A DNA stretch of 54,899 nucleotides from a virus: positions 1-54,899 of IMG/VR virus record IMGVR_UViG_3300049737_000029; one strand, 5' to 3'. The notes beneath the pieces are model-generated. The model was not told the origin of the DNA. It did no database searches and worked only from the letters and a program-made list of their open reading frames with translations. This document shows positions 34,997 to 40,463 of this stretch, one piece after another (position 1 is the stretch's first letter; every line of letters starts with the position of its first letter). Made by a program: the position numbers and the translations under genes.

Positions 34997-35244
34997 TACT
35001 GTGTATCCTCTGCACATTCTGGGCATACATCAATCATGCCATCAGATTCTTCTTTTATAAAAGCGCAATCACCACAATCGTTTTGATTGTCTGCAATAAA
35101 ATTATTTATCATCATGATTGAAACTATTGCTTCAACTGTATCACCTTTACCTTTAGGTGCTTCAATAAACTTTATTACGTTCTTTATCAATGCAGGTATC
35201 TGATCAACTGAATCAGGAGTGTTGAACATGTTATTCTTTTTCAT
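34996..35244 (-). CDS. Small protein with Cys pairs
   Basis: This 82-residue protein follows AAAAAGGA. A helical middle (ALIKNVIKFIEAPKGKGDTV) precedes two CxxC pairs (CGDC and CPEC) that may bind one zinc ion: NDCGDCAFIKEESDGMIDVC is the start of that unit. The mRNA leader contains palindrome copy 3 eight bases before its ribosome site. Function unknown. Confidence 0.6.
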   Translation of the reverse strand: MKKNNMFNTPDSVDQIPALIKNVIKFIEAPKGKGDTVEAIVSIMMINNFIADNQNDCGDCAFIKEESDGMIDVCPECAEDTQ

Positions 35245-35267
35245 TGTATGTAATCCTTTTTATGTGA

Positions 35268-35283
35268 AGTCCAACGTTGGACT
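35268..35283. repeat. AGTCCAACGTTGGACT palindrome, copy 3
   Basis: The only copy that is a perfect 16-bp palindrome (centre CG). It lies eight bases before the AAAGGA site of the gene at 34996, about 40 nt downstream of a promoter-like module. Confidence 0.9.
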
Positions 35284-35299
35284 AGTTCCGATGCTTAAC

Positions 35300-35352
35300 A
35301 ACAAATCAGATAACCAACCTGTTGTCAAGCACTATTTTACTACGTAGTAGTA
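35300..35352 (-). promoter_or_regulatory. Leftward promoter-like module A with TACTACGTAGTA
   Basis: Minus strand: TACTACGTAGTA (35349-35338), then AAATAG, then a TTGACA -35 (35328-35323). The -10 at 17-bp spacing (TTTGTT) is weak. The block from TACTAC to TTGAC recurs at 37345-37372 with only the same three spacer bases changed. A perfect palindrome beside a good -35 and a poor -10 is what an activator-dependent or repressed promoter looks like. Confidence 0.5.
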
Positions 35353-35355
35353 GTG

Positions 35356-35553
35356 TTATGATTTGCTGTAGGTTTTCCAACCTGAGTCACTCACAAACTC
35401 TACTACATTATTTTTGTTGTCATACACTACATCGACAACAGGTGAAGCACACTTACGCTGTAGCTCAATACGTGCTCGCAGCCGAGCTATACGATCCGCA
35501 CGACTAGGCTTTGGCATGGTGTAATGTGTGTTTGTATGCAATTTAAATTTCAT
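35356..35553 (-). CDS. Small basic protein
   Basis: This 65-residue protein has a GAAAGGA site. The N-terminal half is Arg-rich and helical (MPKPSRADRIARLRARIELQ), the second half beta-like (VVDVVYDNKNNVVEFVSDSG). ATG 35517 (PKPSRAD) is an alternative start without a good site. The basic helix suggests nucleic acid binding. It ends just upstream of promoter module A. Confidence 0.5.
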   Translation of the reverse strand: MKFKLHTNTHYTMPKPSRADRIARLRARIELQRKCASPVVDVVYDNKNNVVEFVSDSGWKTYSKS

Positions 35554-35574
35554 ATAAATCCTTTCACAATATTA

Positions 35575-35590
35575 AGTCCAACATTGGACT
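35575..35590. repeat. AGTCCAA-N2-TTGGACT palindrome, copy 4
   Basis: Perfect arms with centre CA on the plus strand. It is nine bases before the GAAAGG site of the gene at 35356 and directly after the stop of the preceding gene. Confidence 0.9.
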
Positions 35591-35593
35591 AAG

Positions 35594-35926
35594 TTAAAAA
35601 TTACCAAACTGTATGCCTTCAGCTATAAGCGTATCATCATTCTTGATATTACCATTACTCATATCTATGACATAGTGTCCATTATCCCAATCTTCTTTGT
35701 TCTTTTGTACACCTACAGACAAACCACCCTCCACATAGTTACATATGTGAGCTATTAGTCTAGCAGTAGCATAGTTAACATCAGACTTACGCATGTTAGA
35801 TGATGCACCTTTTACTAGTTCAGTCACAGTCTCAGGGCTACCTGACCAGTGTACATATATGTAGCAAGGTGTTTCTTGCCAAGAATAGTCTTGATTTATT
35901 ACTTCAAGTGTCGCTCGATTACCCAT
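35594..35926 (-). CDS. Conserved phage/plasmid protein (MGNRA type)
   Basis: The start at 35926 overlaps the upstream stop (TAATG); five more codons are open. The product is 110 residues. MGNRATLEVI, YIYVHWSGSPETV, YATARLIAHICNYVEGGLSVGV and DNGHYVIDMS match a small family common in phages and plasmids whose role is unknown. It is soluble, with an alpha/beta layout. Confidence 0.65.
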   Translation of the reverse strand: MGNRATLEVINQDYSWQETPCYIYVHWSGSPETVTELVKGASSNMRKSDVNYATARLIAHICNYVEGGLSVGVQKNKEDWDNGHYVIDMSNGNIKNDDTLIAEGIQFGNF

Positions 35927-36153
35927 TATACAATACCCCAACTTATAACTGCATCACCATTGTCTGGATTTACCCAAACATCATAGCCATACTCACGCAA
36001 TTGTGCCACATCTACAGAATTAGTTTTGTGCGATGAAACACTCAACGCATTTCTGCCTTCGCTTATAGCAAGTTCTAATACGTCTTTAAGATACTTAGTT
36101 CTTTTTTCAAACGCAATTGTTACAGCCTTATCAGCATTGATTACTTTAATCAT
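35926..36153 (-). CDS. Small hypothetical protein
   Basis: This 75-residue protein follows GAAAGGA, with palindrome copy 5 eight bases further upstream. It starts MIKVINADKAVTIAFEKRTK, then a helix DVLELAISEGRNALSVSS, then YDVWVNPDNGDAVISWGIV. The alpha/beta pattern resembles other short early phage proteins. The stop overlaps the next start. Function unknown. Confidence 0.55.
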   Translation of the reverse strand: MIKVINADKAVTIAFEKRTKYLKDVLELAISEGRNALSVSSHKTNSVDVAQLREYGYDVWVNPDNGDAVISWGIV

Positions 36154-36175
36154 TTTAATATCCTTTCAAGATATA

Positions 36176-36191
36176 AGTCCAACATTGGACT
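36176..36191. repeat. AGTCCAA-N2-TTGGACT palindrome, copy 5
   Basis: Perfect arms, centre CA on the plus strand. It overlaps the TAG stop of the gene at 36190 and lies eight bases before the GAAAGG site of the gene at 35926. Confidence 0.9.
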
Positions 36192-36384
36192 AGTTAAACA
36201 TTTCGTCCCACTCTGTGGGTGTGATACCTGTAGCAATGAACTCACGTTCTTGTGCAGATATGTTAGGCATAGCATTTTGGATAAGCTCACCCTGCCAGTA
36301 CCATGCATTAATCTGCGTTGGTGTTACATCAATATCCATTGCACTTATAGTGCCAGAATAAATTGATTTACGTTCAATTAACAT
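36190..36384 (-). CDS. Conserved small phage protein
   Basis: This 64-residue protein belongs to a very common but unnamed phage family: MLIERKSIYSGTISAMDIDV, TPTQINAWYWQGELIQNAMP, then EREFIATGITPTEWDEMF. The closing REF..TGIT..EWD box is its hallmark. It is preceded by AAAGG and starts 5 bp after the stop of the small membrane protein. Role unknown. Confidence 0.75.
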   Translation of the reverse strand: MLIERKSIYSGTISAMDIDVTPTQINAWYWQGELIQNAMPNISAQEREFIATGITPTEWDEMFN

Positions 36385-36388
36385 AACA

Positions 36389-36523
36389 TTAACCTTTCAA
36401 TAAAAATGGTAGAAATAAAGCACTACCCAAAATAAAACCCATCATTGCACCCATGACTGTGTGCTTGAATGCTTCACGTAGCTGTTCTTGACGCTTACGT
36501 TGCCTTGATGTTCTGTATGCCAT
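36389..36523 (-). CDS. Small membrane protein (44 residues)
   Basis: The gene starts at ATG 36523; an ATG five bases upstream runs only 11 codons. The basic N-terminus is MAYRTSRQRKRQEQLREAFK, followed by one apolar span (TVMGAMMGFILGSALFLPFLL). GAAAGGA lies upstream behind palindrome copy 6. A basic N-terminus and a single span suggest an inner-membrane protein, perhaps an early host-takeover factor. Confidence 0.55.
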   Translation of the reverse strand: MAYRTSRQRKRQEQLREAFKHTVMGAMMGFILGSALFLPFLLKG

Positions 36524-36545
36524 TTGACATTTCCTTTCATATGTA

Positions 36546-36561
36546 AGTCCAACATTGGACT
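36546..36561. repeat. AGTCCAA-N2-TTGGACT palindrome, copy 6
   Basis: Perfect arms, centre CA on the plus strand. It is seven bases before the GAAAGGA of the 44-residue membrane protein and just downstream of a long hairpin. Confidence 0.9.
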
Positions 36562-36566
36562 AGTTA

Positions 36567-36619
36567 ACTTATAAAGTTACACCTAGCTAGGGAGAGAGAG
36601 CCAGATGTAACCTATAAGT
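36567..36619 (-). promoter_or_regulatory. Long intergenic hairpin
   Basis: The arms ACTTATA-AA-GTTACA (36567-36581) and TGTAAC-C-TATAAGT (36606-36619) pair over 13 bp with a small internal bulge around a 24-nt purine-rich loop containing GGGAGAGAGAG. It lies just after the stop of the gene at 36629 on the leftward transcript. There is no U-tract, so an mRNA-processing or stabilising element is more likely than a terminator. Confidence 0.55.
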
Positions 36620-36628
36620 AAACTTATA

Positions 36629-37270
36629 TTATGCTACCTTTTTTTCATCTGCTAATTCTTCTGGTGTAAGCATTTCTGCTTCAAGCATAAGCATCTCTGC
36701 AATGTCCATGATGTTCACATCACTAGCCTTACATATGGCAAGCAACTCTTTAAAGATTGTCTCTTTAGTTGCAGGTTTAGCTTCGCTAGTAGCCTCAGTT
36801 GGTGTTGCACTAGCTTTGCTAGATTTACCTGTTGACGCTTTATCATCAGTAGATGATTCTTTTTTCTTATTAGCTTTCTTCATTGCACTTTGCAATGCTG
36901 TAAGTGATGTGAAACCTTTCTTGCTTTTAGCAATAAACTCACGACATTCAACTTCGTTTTCAACGAACCATAATGCCTCACTACGTCTACGTTTGTCAAC
37001 TATATGCATTTGACATTCTCTCAATCTCCAAGTTGGTATTCTACCACCTTCAAACTCTGCTTTTAGAGTTCTCATTTCATTGCCCAACCTAGTATCCAAA
37101 CCTACTACAGGTTTAGTATTCCTAGTTAGACGCTTGGAATCATGACCTACTTCTAGTAGGTATAATCTAGCTATGTCTGCACCTTCAAGTTCAAGAGTAG
37201 GTAAGACAACTTTTTGTGTATCAGTGTTAGCGTTGTTAGCGAATGTAGGGTTTGGCGTTGTTCTTGTCAT
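36629..37270 (-). CDS. First early protein of the leftward arm, unknown function
   Basis: ATG 37270 is chosen for the AAAGGAAA site; 27 more codons are open upstream. The product is 213 residues. The N-terminal domain reads LPTLELEGADIARLYLLEVG and AEFEGGRIPTWRLRECQMHI; basic and helical parts follow, then a Lys/Ser/Ala/Thr-rich linker (about 125-165) and an acidic helical end (IMDIAEMLMLEAEMLTPEEL). It is the gene nearest the control region and so is presumably the first expressed. No family is recognised; the layout would suit a host-interaction protein. Confidence 0.6.
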   Translation of the reverse strand: MTRTTPNPTFANNANTDTQKVVLPTLELEGADIARLYLLEVGHDSKRLTRNTKPVVGLDTRLGNEMRTLKAEFEGGRIPTWRLRECQMHIVDKRRRSEALWFVENEVECREFIAKSKKGFTSLTALQSAMKKANKKKESSTDDKASTGKSSKASATPTEATSEAKPATKETIFKELLAICKASDVNIMDIAEMLMLEAEMLTPEELADEKKVA

Positions 37271-37319
37271 AATAAATTTCCTTTTTGTTTGTGGCTTGTT
37301 TGCCGTTTCGATGCAATCA

Positions 37320-37372
37320 GTTAGATCAGAAAAATCCGATGGTGTCAACACCTATTTTACTACGTAGTAGTA
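37320..37372 (-). promoter_or_regulatory. Leftward promoter-like module B with TACTACGTAGTA
   Basis: Minus strand: TACTACGTAGTA (37369-37358), AAATAG, a TTGACA -35 (37348-37343), a 17-bp spacer and TCTAAC (37325-37320) as a 4/6 -10. It is the twin of the module at 35300-35352. It is placed to drive the first leftward gene at 37270. Confidence 0.6.
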
Positions 37373-37386
37373 TATGGAGCAAATTA

Positions 37387-37402
37387 AGTCCAATGTGGGA
37401 CT
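37387..37402. repeat. Degenerate AGTCCAA/TTGGACT palindrome, copy 7
   Basis: AGTCCAATGTGGGACT differs by one base (T to G) from the consensus. It sits upstream of leftward promoter module B rather than in front of a ribosome site. Confidence 0.75.
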
Positions 37403-37406
37403 TGTT

Positions 37407-37446
37407 AGGGTAAAAACGAATCACTTTTTGGAGGGTAAACGAATCA
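37407..37446. repeat. Iteron-like direct repeats
   Basis: AGGGTAAAAACGAATCA (37407-37423) and AGGGTAAACGAATCA (37432-37446) are direct repeats 25 bp apart, differing by a 2-base gap. They may bind an initiator or regulator in the control region. Confidence 0.5.
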
Positions 37447-37714
37447 GTTTGAAGCCTCGTGTGTAGCATGTGATGTGTCCACACGTATGGAGGGGTGTGT
37501 ATATGTGCTCGACATGTGACACACACGTCACTTGCTCACAGCGTACCCATGCTTGCATCATATGTGAAGGCAACTGATTGTATAACAGTTGTCATATATT
37601 CGTAAGTGATTGTTATTGTGGAATATTCCTCGTGTGTGGTGTATATGCCTACGCATTATGTGCTCACCTAGCGTATACATGTGCCTGTATGTGCGTATGC
37701 GTGTACATATGCGA

Positions 37715-37739
37715 GGGTGGGCAGGGGGCATACGGGGGG
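37715..37739 (+). other. G-quadruplex-type motif
   Basis: Four G runs (GGG, GGG, GGGGG, GGGGGG at 37715-717, 719-721, 724-728, 734-739) are separated by loops of 1, 2 and 5 nt, which satisfies the canonical G4 pattern on the plus strand. It is striking in this AT-rich, non-coding region. Confidence 0.6.
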
Positions 37740-37915
37740 TGTACGTTAGTATGCATGTACAATTACACAGATCAGAAATATGAGAGTGTTAACCACTATA
37801 CAGATATGGTGTTATATATACGTGCAGGGTATATTTGTGATCACAAAATACTATCACTATATGTTACAATATATTACAATATCATCACAGTTTGTTACCA
37901 ATGTACGATTAGGGG

Positions 37916-37943
37916 TTGACATGGGGTACAGAGTGTGTAAAAC
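37916..37943 (+). promoter_or_regulatory. Candidate rightward promoter
   Basis: TTGACA (37916-37921) with a 16-bp spacer and TAAAAC (37938-37943). It faces the rightward structural/lysis arm, which starts at 38151. It is moderate in quality. Confidence 0.5.
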
Positions 37944-37992
37944 TATGTATATAGTATATTCCGGGTAGGGTCACTATAAGTGATACACGTAC

Positions 37993-38104
37993 AGTATACA
38001 TGTACTATGATATATACTTATAATTATATAATACTTAAACTATATAAACATATAAGTATACATGTACAGTGATAAGCAATAGCAATGAGGTATGTACGTA
38101 CATA
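37993..38104. repeat. AT-rich block with direct and inverted repeats
   Basis: AGTATACATGTAC occurs at 37993-38005 and 38055-38067. Between them TATACTTATA (38013-38022) and TATAAGTATA (38051-38060) form a perfect 10-bp inverted repeat. TATGTACGTACATA (38091-38104) is a 14-bp palindrome. A very AT-rich core bounded by repeats fits a duplex-unwinding or operator site. Confidence 0.55.
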
Positions 38105-38108
38105 GAAA

Positions 38109-38124
38109 TCGCCTTCTTAGGCGA
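38109..38124 (+). promoter_or_regulatory. Small hairpin in the leader of the rightward arm
   Basis: TCGCCT-TCTT-AGGCGA forms a 6-bp stem with a four-base loop. No T-run follows, so it is not a terminator. It is 27 bases before the first gene of the rightward arm. Confidence 0.45.
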
Positions 38125-38150
38125 GGACTTTGTGCAATTAACTATTGACA

Positions 38151-38363
38151 ATGGCAAAGAAATCAGTAAAACTATATACAGACGATGTTCTTAAACAATT
38201 CTACGATCATTTACTTGATGGTAATTTAAAGAACTTACATATCCCTCACAGTGATGTATTCTATGTAAGAACTGCAGTGGAAGCCCACTATGGTCGTAAG
38301 TTTACTTTAGAACACGTAGAGTGGGCAATGAAAAAAGAAGGTTGGACAGATGGCAATACCTGA
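38151..38363 (+). CDS. Small hypothetical protein, first gene of rightward arm
   Basis: A 70-residue protein, MAKKSVKLYTDDVLKQFYDH, then LKNLHIPHSDVFYVRTAVEA and FTLEHVEWAMKKEGW. The helix-rich pattern with HVEWAMKKEGW is familiar from short proteins in marine phages. No clear SD precedes the ATG; a TTG two codons upstream is possible. It overlaps the next gene by 14 nt. Function unknown. Confidence 0.55.
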   Translation: MAKKSVKLYTDDVLKQFYDHLLDGNLKNLHIPHSDVFYVRTAVEAHYGRKFTLEHVEWAMKKEGWTDGNT

Positions 38364-38643
38364 GCGAGTCAAGAATAAAATGAAAGAGGAAGGACTCAAG
38401 GGTGTAAACAAACCTAAGAGGACACCTAGTCACCCTAAGAAGTCTCACTGTGTGATGGCTAAAGAAGGGGACACGTATAAGTTTATTCGCTTTGGACAAC
38501 AGGGTGTAAGTGGTGCAGGTAAGAATCCTAAGACTGCTAAAGACAAAGCTCGTAAGAAGAGTTACTATGCTAGACATAATGCTCAAGGTAAACCGACTAG
38601 TAAGCTAAGTGCTAAGTACTGGTCACACAAAGTTAAATGGTAA
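38350..38643 (+). CDS. Basic conserved marine-phage protein (DUF6321-like)
   Basis: A 97-residue basic protein: MAIPERVKNKMKEEGLKGVN, KPKRTPSHPKKSHCVMAKEG, IRFGQQGVSGAGKNPKTAKD and a closing KLSAKYWSHKVKW. This series of motifs defines a family widespread in marine phages and next to structural genes; its role is unknown. The high Lys content suggests DNA or RNA contact, perhaps in the virion. The family name is from memory. Confidence 0.7.
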   Translation: MAIPERVKNKMKEEGLKGVNKPKRTPSHPKKSHCVMAKEGDTYKFIRFGQQGVSGAGKNPKTAKDKARKKSYYARHNAQGKPTSKLSAKYWSHKVKW

Positions 38644-38657
38644 TAGGAAAAATATAA

Positions 38658-38750
38658 ATGTATTCTACTGGTAAATTTAAAACATGTAAGGGCTGTACTA
38701 CACCAGCTAACTGTTCTGCCACAGGTAAGTGTCAAGACGCAGGTAAGTAA
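38658..38750 (+). CDS. Tiny Cys-rich protein (30 residues)
   Basis: A 30-codon gene after TAATAGGAAA: MYSTGKFKTCKGCTTPANCS then ATGKCQDAGK. Four cysteines (residues 10, 13, 19, 25) in CxxC-x5-C-x5-C spacing can form a zinc knuckle. Its stop overlaps the next start (TAATG). Similar micro-proteins sit in this position in other phages to my recollection. Confidence 0.6.
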   Translation: MYSTGKFKTCKGCTTPANCSATGKCQDAGK

Positions 38751-39121
38751 TGGCTAATCTAAACAACGCCAAGTTTCACACACAAGGTTATCTTGTATCC
38801 GCTACTGCTGCAGATGCAAGTGCTACTGTGTTGTACACATGCCCTAATAACTTCAGTGCTATAGTACGATACCTACACTTGAGTAATAATAGTAACTCAA
38901 CTAAAAAGGTATACGTACAATTCTATCACAAAGAAGATAATGCATATCATTATATAGCTAATGGATTAAGTATGGCAGGTCACTCTGTAGATAACTTAGT
39001 TAATGGTGGTTACTTTAACTTACATGCTGGTGATAAGCTATTAGCATATGGTGAGACTACTAACACAATTGATGTAATGGTTTCATTAGAAGAATACTAT
39101 GACCCTGCTAGGAATGCATAA
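38750..39121 (+). CDS. Probable virion decoration or tail protein
   Basis: This 123-residue protein is almost entirely beta-patterned: AKFHTQGYLVSATAADASAT, VLYTCPNNFSAIVRYLHLSN, KVYVQFYHKEDNAYHYIA and NTIDVMVSLEEYYDP. It resembles small phage structural proteins of about 120 residues with a beta-sandwich fold. It is separated from the later structural block by the DUF1127 gene and the lysis cassette. It is translated by coupling to the 30-residue gene. The structural role is inferred. Confidence 0.55.
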   Translation: MANLNNAKFHTQGYLVSATAADASATVLYTCPNNFSAIVRYLHLSNNSNSTKKVYVQFYHKEDNAYHYIANGLSMAGHSVDNLVNGGYFNLHAGDKLLAYGETTNTIDVMVSLEEYYDPARNA

Positions 39122-39126
39122 CGGGG

Positions 39127-39155
39127 TTGCATTATTATCTGTATTATGATATAAC
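39127..39155 (+). promoter_or_regulatory. Sigma70-like promoter for the DUF1127 gene and lysis cassette
   Basis: TTGCAT (39127-39132), 17-bp spacer, TATAAC (39150-39155) in the shared TGATATAACTA block. It is followed by GTAAGG-N8-CCTTAC (39178-39197), a short hairpin in the leader before the DUF1127 gene. Confidence 0.65.
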
Positions 39156-39219
39156 TAAGTATGGTATAACTATCTCTGTAAGGTAAACAAGCCTTACTAA
39201 CATAACGGAGATAGTTAAA

Positions 39220-39363
39220 ATGTTTAAAAGATTATTCAAGCGCATAGAGCGTAGCAGACAAGCAAGTGCCGACTTATGGTTACTAAATAATATGTCTGAT
39301 AAAGATTTGAGAGATATAGGTATTACTCGTGGCGAAATCGAAAGCAAAGTCAAAGGTAAATGA
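39220..39363 (+). CDS. DUF1127 protein
   Basis: A 47-residue protein after CGGAG: MFKRLFKRIERSRQASADLW then LLNNMSDKDLRDIGITRGEI. The DUF1127 core (L..MSD.DL.DIGITR.EI) is unmistakable. These tiny Arg-rich proteins are abundant in alphaproteobacteria, where some act in RNA turnover or in phosphate and stress responses. A phage copy is probably host-derived. It has its own promoter, and its last 35 nt overlap the next gene in another frame. Confidence 0.85.
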   Translation: MFKRLFKRIERSRQASADLWLLNNMSDKDLRDIGITRGEIESKVKGK

Positions 39364-39514
39364 GGCAGGAAATTATACTAAGCCTACTATGCGGAAGCGT
39401 TTGTTTGAACGTATTAAACGGGGAACTAAGGGGGGCAAGGCCAATCAATGGTCCGCACGTAAAGCACAGATGCTCGCTAAAGCCTATAAAGCTGCAGGTG
39501 GGGGCTATAAATAA
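39329..39514 (+). CDS. DUF5872-like basic protein 1
   Basis: The GTG at 39329 is chosen as start because it gives the conserved N-terminus KSKVNEAGNYTKPTMRKRLF; the first ATG at 39389 would cut it. The 61 residues end GGKANQWSARKAQMLAKAYK and a Gly-rich tail, the KGGK.NQWSARKAQ.LA box of a phage family (DUF5872, from memory). It is basic and possibly DNA-associated. Its stop overlaps the next start (TAATG). Confidence 0.65.
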   Translation: MAKSKAKSKVNEAGNYTKPTMRKRLFERIKRGTKGGKANQWSARKAQMLAKAYKAAGGGYK

Positions 39515-39771
39515 TGGCCCTTTCCAAATCACAAAAGAGTCTTAATAAATGGACTCGTCAAAAGTGGGGGACTAAAAGTGGAAAACCTTCGACTCAAGGT
39601 AATAAAGCTACAGGGGAACGTTATTTACCTGCTGCAGCTCTTAAAGCGATGTCTAGTTCGCAGTACGCAGCTACTACTGCAAAAAAGCGTAAAGATACTA
39701 AAGCTGGTAAACAGTTTTCTAAACAGCCTAAAGGCGCTGCTAAAACGTCTAAGAAATATAGGAAAGTCTAA
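39514..39771 (+). CDS. Basic protein with SGKPSTQG motif
   Basis: An 85-residue Lys-rich protein: SLNKWTRQKWGTKSGKPSTQ, GNKATGERYLPAAALKAMSS, YAATTAKKRKDTKAGKQF. The series TKSGKPSTQG, GERYLP and YAATTAKKR is a strongly conserved phage block, commonly found with the preceding family. It may be a DNA-condensing or internal virion protein; unproven. Confidence 0.7.
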   Translation: MALSKSQKSLNKWTRQKWGTKSGKPSTQGNKATGERYLPAAALKAMSSSQYAATTAKKRKDTKAGKQFSKQPKGAAKTSKKYRKV

Positions 39772-39773
39772 GA

Positions 39774-40103
39774 ATGACTAGCTTTGAAGATGCAGATGTT
39801 AATGGTAGTGGTTCTATAGACAAGACTGAGTGGGATGCTTTAGCGTTAGAAGATCGTAGACGTAGACTCGATGATGAAGATGCTCAGAGAGATGCACAAA
39901 GACGTATGGCATGGTTCTGTTTAGTTGGTATGCTTGCATATCCATTCCTAGTATTGCTATGTACTATTGTAGGTGCTGATCAAGCTGCTGACATCATTGG
40001 CTCTATGGCCTCTATATATTTCTTATCTGTAGCTGGTATAGTTGGTGTATTCTTCGGAGTAACTAACATGAGCAAGAAAGAAGTGAAAGGTAACAACGGA
40101 TAA
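39774..40103 (+). CDS. Membrane protein with EF-hand-like loop
   Basis: A 109-residue protein. Residues 7-18 (DADVNGSGSIDKTE) form an EF-hand-like loop (D, N, S, S, then E at position 12). A charged helix follows (EDRRRRLDDEDAQRDAQRRM), then two apolar spans (FCLVGMLAYPFLVLLCTIVG and ASIYFLSVAGIVGVFFGVT). It precedes the holin candidate and may be a second membrane lysis factor or a Ca2+-sensing accessory. The stop overlaps the next start. Confidence 0.6.
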   Translation: MTSFEDADVNGSGSIDKTEWDALALEDRRRRLDDEDAQRDAQRRMAWFCLVGMLAYPFLVLLCTIVGADQAADIIGSMASIYFLSVAGIVGVFFGVTNMSKKEVKGNNG

Positions 40104-40459
40104 TGTTAGGACTAAACTTAATAGGTCAAGTAGCTAATCTTGCTGGTACTATGATTGAAGGCAAGACTGCTGTAAAGAAAGCAGAAGCTGAAACAAAAAT
40201 GAAGATAGCCACAGGTGAAATAGACTGGGATATCGAAGCAATGAAAGCTACGCAGAATAGCTGGAAAGATGAGTGGATTACTCTTCTATTTTCTATACCA
40301 TTAATCCTAGCCTTTTGTGGGCAATGGGGTAATGATATAGTACATGCAGGGTTTGAAGCCTTGGAAATTATGCCTGATTGGTATCAGTACTCGTTAGGTG
40401 GAATCGTGAGTGCCAGCATTGGTATGCGTGGCGTAAGTAAATTTTTTGGAAAGAAATAA
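40103..40459 (+). CDS. GTA-type holin (3TM family)
   Basis: A 118-residue protein with the pattern of the GTA holin family: an amphipathic N-terminal region, WKDEWITLLFSIPLILAFCG near residue 53, GFEALEIMPDWYQYSLGGIV and ASIGMRGVSKFFGKK. Spans at about 56-72 and 93-110 plus a short N-terminal one fit a small holin that opens the inner membrane. The GH108 endolysin follows three genes later. It is related to holins of alphaproteobacterial gene transfer agents. Confidence 0.75.
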   Translation: MLGLNLIGQVANLAGTMIEGKTAVKKAEAETKMKIATGEIDWDIEAMKATQNSWKDEWITLLFSIPLILAFCGQWGNDIVHAGFEALEIMPDWYQYSLGGIVSASIGMRGVSKFFGKK

Positions 40460-40463
40460 TATT

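Larger units (their letters stand above)
37271..38150. other. Non-coding divergent control region, possible origin
   Basis: About 0.88 kb without a convincing gene separates the leftward and rightward arms. It contains a leftward promoter module, one degenerate AGTCC palindrome, a pair of direct repeats, TG/CA-rich alternating stretches (37450-37700), a four-run G motif, CAACTG-N9-CAGTTG, an AT-rich block with direct and inverted repeats, and a rightward promoter. Divergent promoters, repeats and an adjacent AT-rich segment make it the best candidate for the replication origin and early switch. Confidence 0.6.

Noticed and set aside
37578-37919. 113-residue open frame in the control region.
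   Set aside because: Cys/Tyr-rich from alternating TG/CA bases, no ribosome site, no plausible fold; looks like an artefact of repetitive non-coding DNA.
37971-37983. TCACTATAAGTGA resembles the core of a T7 RNA polymerase promoter.
   Set aside because: It lacks the upstream recognition part, it is simply a short palindrome, and the genome encodes no single-subunit RNA polymerase.
38145-38150. TTGACA hexamer before the ATG at 38151.
   Set aside because: It abuts the start codon, so transcription from it could not produce that gene's start.
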